From Flavobacterium sp. (GTDB taxonomy: Bacteria > Bacteroidota > Bacteroidia > Flavobacteriales > Flavobacteriaceae), in assembly GCF_027531905.1 (NCBI RefSeq), contig NZ_JAPZSU010000008.1, positions 1 through 64,000 of the forward strand: a stretch of 64,000 bases of DNA, given 5' to 3'. Positions 54,001 through 63,823 of the stretch are shown here, piece by piece (within the stretch, counting starts at the first letter, position 1; each line of letters starts with the position of its first letter). The translations under genes and the position numbers were made by a program. The notes below the pieces were generated by a model that was given only the letters and a program-made list of their open reading frames with translations, was not told where the DNA came from and did no database searches.

Positions 54001-55065
54001 ATGAAAATAAGGGTGCTTTTGTTTTTTTTACTTTTCTCATACGTTGCTTTTGCACAAGTAATTCAAGGCGCTGTGTTGGATGAACAAAAAAAGCCTTTAC
54101 CCGGAGCTACAGTGTATTTGGATGGGACAACAATCAGTACTTTGACTGATTCAGAGGGGAAGTATTATCTTGTGGTAAAAGAAAAGATTAATTCTTCATT
54201 GGTGATTAGTTACCTAGGTTATAATTCGGTTTTTATAGCTAATCCTTTTGAAAACAACAATCAGAACGTTACTCTTTCTTTAAAACCTGAAGCTTTAAAA
54301 GAAGTAGTAATTGTGAAAAATGGGTTCAGTCGAAAAAGTATGCTAAACATTTTCAGAGAGTATTTTTTAGGAAGAACGGTAGCAGGAAAATCATGTAAGA
54401 TAGAAAATGAGGATGAAATTAGTTTTGTATACGATTATGATAACAACCTATTGACGGCTAGTTCTTCAGTTCCTTTGATAGTAAATAATGAGTATTTGGG
54501 ATATAAAATAAAGTTTGATTTATATGAGTTTAGCCTGAAATTTTATAAAAAGTCAATAAAAAGTCAAGATGCAACTCAAAGTTTGTTTCTAGGAACTGCC
54601 TTGTTTTCTGAGGTAATTAATGATGAAAAAGTAAAATCAAGAAGAGAGAAAGTTTACCAAGGTTCATCTATGCATTTTTTTAAGAACCTTACCAATGCTA
54701 TTTGGGGAAAAGATGACTTTTTATTGTTTCGAAAGAGTTTTCAAGCCGACCCTTCACAATTTTTTAAAGTCGAGGACAATGGAGATTTGAAAAAAGTAAC
54801 GATTCTGGTCAATGATTTGAAAGACGTATTGCTTGCGGGTAAGAAACCTAAATTTTATTCAGTATATAACGTCTTGTACAAAAAGAAAGAGCAATCTCAG
54901 ATTATTTTCAAGACAAATACACTTTACATCGATAATTTTGGAAATAATCTTAATGTCAAAGATGTGGAGTATTCAGGGGTTTTATCTACCAAAAAAATGG
55001 GCGATTTACTCCCTATGAACTACAAATCACAAGCTGATTCAAAAACTAATTTGAAGCAAATTTAG
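54001..55065 (+). CDS. Exported carboxypeptidase-regulatory-domain protein
   Basis: 354 residues from the ATG at 54001 (signal MKIRVLLFFLLFSYVAFAQ); the frame begins earlier at 53986. Residues 20-105 are a carboxypeptidase-regulatory-like beta domain (VIQGAVLDEQKKPLPGATVY, LVISYLGYNSV) ending in LKPEALKEVVIV, the usual lead-in to a TonB plug. What follows is not a plug but a 240-residue region of unknown function. The same layout is seen in the frameshifted gene at 20525-21689. It is co-transcribed with the barrel gene (4-bp gap). Confidence 0.78.
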   Translation: MKIRVLLFFLLFSYVAFAQVIQGAVLDEQKKPLPGATVYLDGTTISTLTDSEGKYYLVVKEKINSSLVISYLGYNSVFIANPFENNNQNVTLSLKPEALKEVVIVKNGFSRKSMLNIFREYFLGRTVAGKSCKIENEDEISFVYDYDNNLLTASSSVPLIVNNEYLGYKIKFDLYEFSLKFYKKSIKSQDATQSLFLGTALFSEVINDEKVKSRREKVYQGSSMHFFKNLTNAIWGKDDFLLFRKSFQADPSQFFKVEDNGDLKKVTILVNDLKDVLLAGKKPKFYSVYNVLYKKKEQSQIIFKTNTLYIDNFGNNLNVKDVEYSGVLSTKKMGDLLPMNYKSQADSKTNLKQI

Positions 55066-55192
55066 AGTTGTTTTAGAAGTTATATTTTTCTTTTTTTTGA
55101 ATTACTTTGCGAAACATTTTTCAAAAGAAATTAATAATAATACATTGTGTACTTTGCGCTCTCTTAGTGTACTTTGTGATTAACCTTTTCCT

Positions 55193-55642
55193 ATGACCTT
55201 CAAACAAAAAATACACGCCTACTACCTACAATTAGTGCAAGACCGCATCGATGCCTTTCGCGATATGATTACTGCATTGACCGAAGACTCAAAAAATGAC
55301 GCCAAAGGGTCCGCAGGTGACAAGCATGAAACCGCACTTTCAATGATGCATCTTGAGCAAGAAAAATTCAACCACAAACTCCAAGAAGTTTTAGGACAAA
55401 AAGCGGTGTTAGACAAAATCGATTCCACCATTATCCCCGAAACCATCGTCGTGGGGAGTTTAGTCGTTGCCAATGGTATTTACCTGTACCTTAGTTTGGC
55501 CTTGCCCAAAATCACCATTGAAGGCATCAACATCATCGCGCTTTCATCACAATCGCCTTTGGGCAGTAAATTAATGGGCAACAAAGTAGGTTTCGAATTC
55601 GAAATCAACACCACTAAATACACCATTCAAGAAATATATTAA
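55193..55642 (+). CDS. GreA/GreB-like small protein (often labelled 3-oxoacyl-ACP synthase)
   Basis: 149 residues. The first half is a charged coiled-coil-like helix pair (QDRIDAFRDMITALTEDSKN, AGDKHETALSMMHLEQEKFN). The second half ends SSQSPLGSKLMGNKVGFEFE and TTKYTIQEIY, which matches the C-terminal FKBP-like domain of Gre factors (SPLGxALLGKKxGDExE, YEILEI). Relatives in databases are often called 3-oxoacyl-ACP synthase, which the sequence does not support. A role at RNA polymerase is possible but unproven. REP-like copy 6 begins 14 bp after the stop. Confidence 0.7.
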   Translation: MTFKQKIHAYYLQLVQDRIDAFRDMITALTEDSKNDAKGSAGDKHETALSMMHLEQEKFNHKLQEVLGQKAVLDKIDSTIIPETIVVGSLVVANGIYLYLSLALPKITIEGINIIALSSQSPLGSKLMGNKVGFEFEINTTKYTIQEIY

Positions 55643-55656
55643 AAGCATTAATTGGA

Positions 55657-55762
55657 GTAGGAGCAGAAAGCATTTGGTTTTCTTGGCTTCATCGTCCCGT
55701 GATCCGCTATATCTTTGCTGCCGAACCCCGGCAGCAAAGGATGCCGCTCCTCCCGGGGCTAG
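55657..55762 (+). repeat. REP-like palindromic element, copy 6
   Basis: Starts AGTAGGAGCAG, followed by GTCCCGTGATCCGCTATATC, a perfect 10-bp hairpin TTTGCTGCCG with CGGCAGCAAA, then GGATGCCGCTCCTCCCGGGGCTAG. It is the clearest complete copy. Confidence 0.85.
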
Positions 55763-55830
55763 CAGGGATTGTTTTGGATATTTTGGAAAGAAGGGAAAAA
55801 ATAGTTGAAGCTCCAGTTCGGTTATTTTTT

Positions 55831-55980
55831 TGTAAATATTTAATAGGAGTGGGCTTTAGCCCGTTCTTGTGTTAGATTTTTTATGCAAATATTGAATAGG
55901 AATGGGCTTTAGCCCGTTCTTTAAAATGAGTTTGGTATAGGCTTTAGCCAAAAATGGACTTTAACTTCGGCTAAAGCCTC
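55831..55980. repeat. GGGCTTTAGCCC repeat cluster
   Basis: Two direct repeats of about 38 bp (55831-55868 and 55883-55922) share AAATATT, GAATAGGA-like sequence and TGGGCTTTAGCCCGTTCTT. Each has a palindromic core GGGCTTTAGCCC. A third, half-size unit TAGGCTTTAGCC (55937-55949) faces an inverted GGCTAAAGCCTC (55969-55980), making a further hairpin. With copy 6 of the REP-like element these explain most of the 578-bp gap 55643-56220. Confidence 0.75.
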
Positions 55981-56220
55981 TAAATCTCTATAGTTTTATC
56001 AATATAACCCAAGGATTGTTTTAAAGTTTTTGCTTTCGAAAAGCCAATTACTCTATAAATTGTAATGGTAAAAGTAGCGTGACTTTTTCGCGTTTACGAA
56101 TAGGCAACACGATTTGAAATGATGAGAAGTTTGAGATTGCCCTATTATGCTTGAGAAGTTTTATCCATATTCGAGCCATCGGCAATAAAAAATAATAACT
56201 TATGAGTATTCTTGTAGATA

Positions 56221-56481
56221 TTATTTGCTAAAAAACTTTCTACCTTCAGGTGACATTAAAAAGATGGTAATTAGAACAATTAGTCCAAAGAAAATAACTC
56301 CTACTACATGATTTCCCGCGCCATTTGAAAATGTCTCATCTTTTGTCTCTTTAAAATAAAAAGATAATGACTTGGGAGGTTTTCCAGTTAATAATGAATA
56401 GCACTTATTTAAAAAAAATCTAATAAATCCTCCAACAAGTTCAAGTATTCCTCTACCAAAAAATATTTCAAAAAAATCCAT
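56221..56481 (-). CDS. Small hydrophobic protein of unknown function
   Basis: 86 residues. A hydrophobic/amphipathic N-terminus (IFFGRGILELVGGFIRFFLN), a polar middle and a C-terminal transmembrane helix (VVGVIFFGLIVLITIFLMS). I do not recognise the family. It has a plain ATG but stands alone on the minus strand between repeat-rich gaps, without a clear promoter. Confidence 0.5.
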   Translation of the reverse strand: MDFFEIFFGRGILELVGGFIRFFLNKCYSLLTGKPPKSLSFYFKETKDETFSNGAGNHVVGVIFFGLIVLITIFLMSPEGRKFFSK

Positions 56482-56844
56482 ATTAAATTTACTTAATTGT
56501 TTTTCGCTCTACGAAGTCTTATGTTTTCGTGTTTATTTTTTATTTTTGAATACGTAAACATACTAAAAGTCTCACGATTTTTTCTGTAAATATCTTTAAA
56601 ATTTTAGACTATTTTTTGTGTTTGAAGATTAAATAACTGTTCTATAAAGCCAGCTTATAGTCAATAACTTCATTTTTAGCAATCAGACTAAAAGCATTTT
56701 AAACTTTACTTTTCCTTATCTTAGCAAGACCAAACTCAATTTCAAAAATATGAAATCGCCACTAACAACAAGTTTGTTGAAAACAAACACCGATAAGTAA
56801 AAGGCGAAACCATATATGACCTCTAAAAAACAAAATTTACATAT
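56482..56844. other. Intergenic region, nothing recognised
   Basis: 363 AT-rich bases between the small membrane protein and the amidohydrolase. I see no repeat family of this window, no exact TTG-N17-23-TAnnTTTG promoter and no plausible gene. A 16-codon frame from 56750 (MKSPLTTSLLKTNTDK) is probably chance. Confidence 0.5.
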
Positions 56845-58470
56845 ATGAAATCATTTGCTCTGTTATTTGTATCCCTATTCCTGTTTTCTTGTACGTCTAG
56901 CACACAGACTGAAGTGGATACGCTTGTGACCAACGCGACCATTTATACCGTAAATGCTGCCTTCGAAAAAGCTACTGCGATGGCGATTAAGGATGGGAAA
57001 ATTCTAGCTATCGGAAATAGGGATTCGCTTCTGAAAAAATACACTTCCAAGACCATTTTAGATTACAAAGGAAAATTTATTTATCCTGGATTAATAGATG
57101 CGCATTGTCATTTTTATGGCTATGGACTAACCTTGCAAGAAGTAGATTTACGAGGCACCAAAAGCTTCGAAGAAATAATCACTCGCCTTAAAGCGTTTCA
57201 AAAAGCAAAAAATCCAACATTTATTGTTGGCAATGGTTGGGATCAAAACGATTGGGCGGTGAAGAAATTTCCATCCAAAACAGCACTCGATGCCGCTTTT
57301 CCAAACATTCCAGTGGTGCTCAACCGCATTGACGGACACGCTATTGTGGTCAATTCGAAAGTGCTTCAATTGGCTGGAATTACCTCCAAAACAAAAGCGG
57401 ATGGCGGACAAATTGAACTTCAAAATGGAGAACCAACCGGAATTCTGATTGATAATCCTATGGAATTGGTTTTTAAAATCATTCCAAAACCTAGCCGAAA
57501 AACACAAATCGCCGCGCTTTTGGATGCCGAAAAAGTAATGTTTGATTATGGTTTGACAACAGTAAACGACGCAGGATTAGATCCAGATATTATCCATTTG
57601 ATAGACAGTTTGCAACAAGCGGGTAAAATGAAAATCAACGTCTATGCGATGATTACGGCCAATCAAAAAAATATGGATTTGTATTTCAAAAAAGGAATCT
57701 ACAAAACCAATCAACTGAATGTGCGTTCATTCAAAATGTATGGCGATGGCGCTTTGGGGTCCAGAGGCGCTTGTATGCACAAACCGTATTCGGATAGTCC
57801 TAAACAATTTGGAGCTTTGTTGTCTCCAGTGCCTCAATTGAAAGCAGTAGCTCAACAAATTGCCAATTCGCCTTTTCAACTCAATACGCACGCCATCGGA
57901 GATTCGGCCAATACTATTTTGCTTAAAATCTACAAAGAAGTATTGACAGGTAAAAAAGACCGTCGCTGGAAAATTGAACACGCACAAGTAATTCAGGAAC
58001 CCGATTTTGATTATTTCAAACTCGGAATCATTCCTTCCGTTCAGCCTACACACGCCACTTCGGATATGTATTGGGCAGGTGATCGTTTAGGGAAAGACCG
58101 TTTGAAAAATGCCTATGCGTATAAAAAGCTACTTCAAAAAGCAGGTACAATAGCCCTAGGAACTGATTTTCCTGTGGAAGAAGTCAATCCAATGCTTACG
58201 TTTCACGCTGCAGTAGCACGTCAAGATGTAAAGGGATTTCCTAAAAATGGTTTCCAAATCGAAAATGCTTTGTCTCGCGAAGAAACCTTAAAAGGAATGA
58301 CGCTTTGGGCCGCCTATTCTAATTTCGAAGAAAACGAAAAAGGAAGTTTGGAAGTCGGTAAGTGGGCGGATTTTGTGGTTTTTGATGTCGATTTGATGCA
58401 AGTGGAAGCTAGTCAGATTGTTAAGATGAAGCCTTCAAGTACTTATATCAAAGGATCAAAGCAAAAATAA
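56845..58470 (+). CDS. YtcJ-like amidohydrolase lipoprotein
   Basis: 541 residues with a lipoprotein signal (LLFVSLFLFSC, Cys near 16). An amidohydrolase-superfamily metal-dependent hydrolase of the YtcJ/amidohydrolase_3 kind: VTNATIYTVN, YPGLIDAHCHFYG (metal-binding H-x-H), KMYGDGALGSRGA, LNTHAIGDSAN, KIEHAQVI, SVQPTHATSD and GTDFPVEEVNP (final Asp). The catalytic set appears complete. Such enzymes cleave amides or imides outside the cytoplasm; substrate unknown. Single gene. Confidence 0.9.
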   Translation: MKSFALLFVSLFLFSCTSSTQTEVDTLVTNATIYTVNAAFEKATAMAIKDGKILAIGNRDSLLKKYTSKTILDYKGKFIYPGLIDAHCHFYGYGLTLQEVDLRGTKSFEEIITRLKAFQKAKNPTFIVGNGWDQNDWAVKKFPSKTALDAAFPNIPVVLNRIDGHAIVVNSKVLQLAGITSKTKADGGQIELQNGEPTGILIDNPMELVFKIIPKPSRKTQIAALLDAEKVMFDYGLTTVNDAGLDPDIIHLIDSLQQAGKMKINVYAMITANQKNMDLYFKKGIYKTNQLNVRSFKMYGDGALGSRGACMHKPYSDSPKQFGALLSPVPQLKAVAQQIANSPFQLNTHAIGDSANTILLKIYKEVLTGKKDRRWKIEHAQVIQEPDFDYFKLGIIPSVQPTHATSDMYWAGDRLGKDRLKNAYAYKKLLQKAGTIALGTDFPVEEVNPMLTFHAAVARQDVKGFPKNGFQIENALSREETLKGMTLWAAYSNFEENEKGSLEVGKWADFVVFDVDLMQVEASQIVKMKPSSTYIKGSKQK

Positions 58471-58510
58471 TCGTGATTATAGCAATAACTTATTTTTAAT
58501 AGTCCATTTT

Positions 58511-58567
58511 GTCAGTTCGAGCGCAGTCGAGAACCCTTGTAATGTCTCGACTGCGCTCGATACGACA
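58511..58567. repeat. CGAGCGCAGTCGAG hairpin
   Basis: A perfect 16-bp stem, TCGAGCGCAGTCGAGA (58517-58532) with TCTCGACTGCGCTCGA (58545-58560), loop 12 nt. Partly matching outer flanks are GTCAGT and TACGAC. The arms are far richer in G+C than the surroundings. Located 40 bp after the amidohydrolase gene, it may end its transcript, though there is no T run. Confidence 0.75.
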
Positions 58568-58679
58568 AAAATAGTATTGGCTATAATGAAATAGTGTTTG
58601 GAATTAGATAGCGTTCTCGATTTACAGATTTTAAGTTTTTCTTCTAAATGTTTCTGTTTTATATTTCATATTTTACTTA

Positions 58680-58722
58680 AAAATCGATTTTTAGTTGTAA
58701 TTTATAACTAAAAATCGATTTT
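58680..58722. promoter_or_regulatory. 17-bp inverted repeat upstream of asnB
   Basis: AAAATCGATTTTTAGTT (58680-58696) and AACTAAAAATCGATTTT (58706-58722) are perfectly complementary around a 9-nt loop. Each arm itself contains the palindrome AAAATCGATTTT. It lies 71 bp before the asnB start with no other gene between, so an operator or a leader stem-loop for asnB is plausible. Confidence 0.55.
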
Positions 58723-58793
58723 GTGTTTTCTATTTATATCTGTTATAGCATCTTTGCTTCATCAAATTAAATAATCAGAATAAAAATATAGTT

Positions 58794-60470
58794 ATGTGCG
58801 GAATTGTATGTGCCTTTGACCTAAAACAGAAATCAGAAAGCCTAAGGCCTCAAGTCTTAGAAATGTCTAAAATTATCCGCCACCGTGGACCAGATTGGAG
58901 TGGAATCTTTAGTAATGAAAAAGCGATTTTGTCTCACGAACGTTTGGCTATTGTAGATCCAGCTTCAGGGAAACAACCATTGTTGAGCGAAGATGGTAAT
59001 TTGATTTTGGCTGCCAATGGCGAAATTTATAACCACCGCGATTTGCGCAAACAGTTTGATGGTAAATATCAATTTAAAACCGAAAGTGACTGCGAAGTAA
59101 TTTTGGCTTTATATAAAGAAAAAGGAGTTGATTTTATTGACGAAATGAATGGAATTTTCGGATTTGCTATTTATGATGTTGAAAAAGACGAGTACTTCGT
59201 AGCTCGTGATCATATGGGAATTATTCCTTTATATATAGGATGGGATCAACACGGAACTTTTTATGTGGCTTCTGAATTGAAAGCATTAGAAGGCTATTGT
59301 ACAAAAATAGAGTTGTTTCCTCCGGGACATTATTTGTCCAGTAAAGATGGGGAGTTTGTACAATGGTACAAAAGAGATTGGACAGACTATGAAGCGGTAA
59401 AAGACAATGAAACTAGTATTCCAGCGATTAAAGAAGCTTTAGAAGCTGCGGTTCACAGACAATTAATGAGTGATGTGCCTTATGGAGTATTGCTTTCAGG
59501 AGGTTTGGATTCGTCAATTACATCTGCGGTAGCCAAAAAATACGCTCAAAAACGTATTGAGTCAGACGATCAAGTAGATGCTTGGTATCCACAATTGCAC
59601 TCGTTTTCTGTTGGTTTAGAAGGTTCACCAGATTTAGCTGCTGCTCAAAAAGTGGCAGAACATATTGGAACGATTCATCACGAAATTAAATTTACCATTC
59701 AAGAAGGATTGGATGCCGTTCGTGATGTGATTTACAATCTTGAAACGTATGATGTTACTACTGTAAGAGCGTCAACTCCTATGTGGTTGATGGCAAGAGT
59801 CATTAAATCAATGGGAATTAAAATGGTATTGTCTGGTGAAGGTGCCGATGAGTTATTTGGAGGTTATTTGTATTTCCATAAAGCGCCGAATGCAAGAGAA
59901 TTTCACGAAGAGAACGTTCGTAAATTAGGGAAACTTCATATGTACGATTGTTTGAGAGCGAATAAAAGTTTGGCTGCTTGGGGAATTGAAGGACGTGTGC
60001 CATTTTTAGACAAAGAGTTTATGGATGTAGCGATGCGCATTAATCCTCAAGATAAAATGATCAATAAAGAGCATCCAATGGAGAAATGGGTGGTTCGTAA
60101 GGCTTTTGAAGACATGTTGCCTGAAAGTGTAGCTTGGAGACAGAAAGAACAATTTAGTGATGGTGTGGGATACAGCTGGATTGATACTTTGAAAGCAGTT
60201 GTTGCTGAAGAAGTAACTGACGAACAATTGGCTAATGCTAAATATAAATTCCCTTTGCAAACACCAACTTCAAAAGAGGAGTATTACTACCGTTCTATTT
60301 TTGCAGAACATTTCCCAAGTGATGCAGCGGCTTTGTGTGTTCCTCAAGAAGCTAGTGTGGCTTGTAGTACCAAAATCGCCTTAGAATGGGATGAAGCTTT
60401 TAAAAACATGAACGATCCATCAGGTAGAGCCGTGGCTAATGTTCACGACGATGCCTATGTAAAAGCATAA
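58794..60470 (+). CDS. asnB: Asparagine synthase B (glutamine-hydrolysing)
   Basis: Makes asparagine from aspartate, glutamine and ATP. The 558-residue product starts MCGIVCAFD, leaving the catalytic Cys2 after methionine removal. It has the glutaminase domain (RHRGPDWSGIF, AANGEIYNHRDLR, DEMNGIFGFAIYD). The synthetase domain carries the ATP motif GVLLSGGLDSSI, plus KMVLSGEGADELFGGYLYFH and GIEGRVPFLDKEFM. All active parts are present. A strong terminator follows. A long inverted repeat precedes it. Confidence 0.97.
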   Translation: MCGIVCAFDLKQKSESLRPQVLEMSKIIRHRGPDWSGIFSNEKAILSHERLAIVDPASGKQPLLSEDGNLILAANGEIYNHRDLRKQFDGKYQFKTESDCEVILALYKEKGVDFIDEMNGIFGFAIYDVEKDEYFVARDHMGIIPLYIGWDQHGTFYVASELKALEGYCTKIELFPPGHYLSSKDGEFVQWYKRDWTDYEAVKDNETSIPAIKEALEAAVHRQLMSDVPYGVLLSGGLDSSITSAVAKKYAQKRIESDDQVDAWYPQLHSFSVGLEGSPDLAAAQKVAEHIGTIHHEIKFTIQEGLDAVRDVIYNLETYDVTTVRASTPMWLMARVIKSMGIKMVLSGEGADELFGGYLYFHKAPNAREFHEENVRKLGKLHMYDCLRANKSLAAWGIEGRVPFLDKEFMDVAMRINPQDKMINKEHPMEKWVVRKAFEDMLPESVAWRQKEQFSDGVGYSWIDTLKAVVAEEVTDEQLANAKYKFPLQTPTSKEEYYYRSIFAEHFPSDAAALCVPQEASVACSTKIALEWDEAFKNMNDPSGRAVANVHDDAYVKA

Positions 60471-60508
60471 TTTATTATTTGAATTAGATTATTAGTTGTA
60501 CTATTGAA

Positions 60509-60538
60509 AACACGCTCTTTTTAGGGCGTGTTTTTTTT
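60509..60538 (+). terminator. Terminator of asnB
   Basis: AACACGCTC (60509-60517) pairs with GGGCGTGTT (60524-60532, one G-T pair), then a run of eight T. It begins 39 bp after the stop. Confidence 0.88.
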
Positions 60539-60590
60539 GTTGGGATATAAACCATAAATGTTGATAACTTAAGCGCTTAAAAAGGCATTT

Positions 60591-60624
60591 TTGACCTAAA
60601 TTCCTTTCGGCTTTTGTATATTTG
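60591..60624 (+). promoter_or_regulatory. Promoter of gyrB
   Basis: TTG at 60591-60593, a 23-bp spacer and TATATTTG at 60617-60624 fit the Bacteroidota promoter at the long end of the spacer range. The gyrB ATG is 38 bp downstream. Confidence 0.6.
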
Positions 60625-60656
60625 CGTGTTATACAAAAAATACATTTTTAGAATAA

Positions 60657-62606
<1,950 letters not shown>

Positions 62607-62661
62607 ATTAGGAGATTGATTATAAGAATCAATTTTACATATAAACAAAATTAGAAAAAAA

Positions 62662-63597
62662 ATGAAAGTTACCATTGTAGGAGCAGGAAATGTTGGAGCA
62701 ACCTGCGCAGATGTAATTGCTTATAGAGGAATTGCAAGTGAAGTAGTTTTATTAGATATCAGAGAAGGTTTTGCCGAAGGAAAGGCGATGGACATTTCTC
62801 AATGCGCTACTAATACTGGTTTTAATACCAAAGTAGTTGGTGTAACCAACGATTACTCCAAAACAGCTAACAGTGATGTGGTTGTGATTACCTCTGGAAT
62901 TCCAAGAAAACCTGGAATGACAAGAGAAGAGTTAATCGGTATCAATGCTGGAATTGTAAAATCTGTAGCGGAAAATGTTTTAGCTCATTCACCAAATTGT
63001 ATTGTAGTAGTGGTTTCAAATCCAATGGATACCATGACCTATTTAGCATTAAAAGCAACAGGTTTACCAAAAAATAGAATCATAGGAATGGGTGGAGCCT
63101 TAGATAGCTCTCGTTTTAGATATTATTTATCAAAAGCGTTAGATGTGCCTTCTAATGACATCTCAGCAATGGTTATTGGTGGGCATGGGGATACAACCAT
63201 GATTCCATTGACACGTTTGGCATCTTATAATGGTATTCCTGTTTCTCAATTTGCTTCGCAGGAAGTATTAGATAAAGTTGCTGCAGATACTATGGTAGGT
63301 GGAGCTACTTTAACAGGATTGCTAGGTACATCTGCTTGGTATGCGCCAGGAGCTTCTGTAGCTTACTTAGTGGATAGTATTTTGAACGATCAAAAGAAAA
63401 TGATTGCGTGTTCTGTTTTCTTGGAAGGCGAATACGGTCAAAACGATATTTGCATCGGTGTGCCATGTATTATTGGTAAAAATGGGGTAGAGGAAATTAT
63501 CGATATCAACCTGAATGAATCAGAAAAGGCAGCGTTTGCTAAAAGCGCAGAAGCAGTTAGAGGAATGAATGCTGATTTGAAATCGGTGTTAGTATAA
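62662..63597 (+). CDS. mdh: Malate dehydrogenase
   Basis: NAD-dependent oxidation of malate to oxaloacetate in the citric acid cycle. The 311-residue protein is of the LDH-like (MDH type 3) group: VTIVGAGNVGATCADVIAYR (NAD fold), D-I-R at strand 2, VVVITSGIPRKPGMTREELI with the substrate-binding arginines, VVVSNPMDTMTYL, GMGGALDSSRFRYYLSKAL and the catalytic histidine in VIGGHGDTTMIPL. It probably shares transcription with gyrB, as no promoter box was found in the 55-bp gap. A terminator follows. Confidence 0.95.
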   Translation: MKVTIVGAGNVGATCADVIAYRGIASEVVLLDIREGFAEGKAMDISQCATNTGFNTKVVGVTNDYSKTANSDVVVITSGIPRKPGMTREELIGINAGIVKSVAENVLAHSPNCIVVVVSNPMDTMTYLALKATGLPKNRIIGMGGALDSSRFRYYLSKALDVPSNDISAMVIGGHGDTTMIPLTRLASYNGIPVSQFASQEVLDKVAADTMVGGATLTGLLGTSAWYAPGASVAYLVDSILNDQKKMIACSVFLEGEYGQNDICIGVPCIIGKNGVEEIIDINLNESEKAAFAKSAEAVRGMNADLKSVLV

Positions 63598-63614
63598 CGT
63601 TTTATGTAATATGA

Positions 63615-63646
63615 AAAAAAAACTGCGCTTTTGCAGTTTTTTTTTT
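63615..63646 (+). terminator. Terminator of mdh
   Basis: AAAAAACTGC (63617-63626) pairs with GCAGTTTTTT (63633-63642) around CGCTTT-like loop sequence, within an A run and a T run. It could work in both directions. Confidence 0.85.
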
Positions 63647-63666
63647 GAGATTAATTAATAAAAAAA

Positions 63667-63697
63667 TTGGTTAATCTTTTCGTTAATGATATATTTG
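63667..63697 (+). promoter_or_regulatory. Promoter of secDF
   Basis: TTG at 63667-63669, a 20-bp spacer and TATATTTG at 63690-63697, an exact fit to the Bacteroidota promoter. The secDF ATG is 126 bp downstream, leaving a long AT-rich leader. Confidence 0.6.
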
Positions 63698-63823
63698 CTC
63701 GGTTTAAAAAAAATGATATAATGCAAGATTGATTTTTTTGTTTTAAAAAAACGATGTCAATGCTTATTTTATTGGGGTTTAAAACAAAAAGAGTAATTAA
63801 AAAATAATTAATTTTTAGTAATA

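Noticed and set aside
56750-56800. A 16-codon leader peptide before the amidohydrolase
   Set aside because: No attenuator hairpin, no run of one amino acid and no ribosome signal support it.
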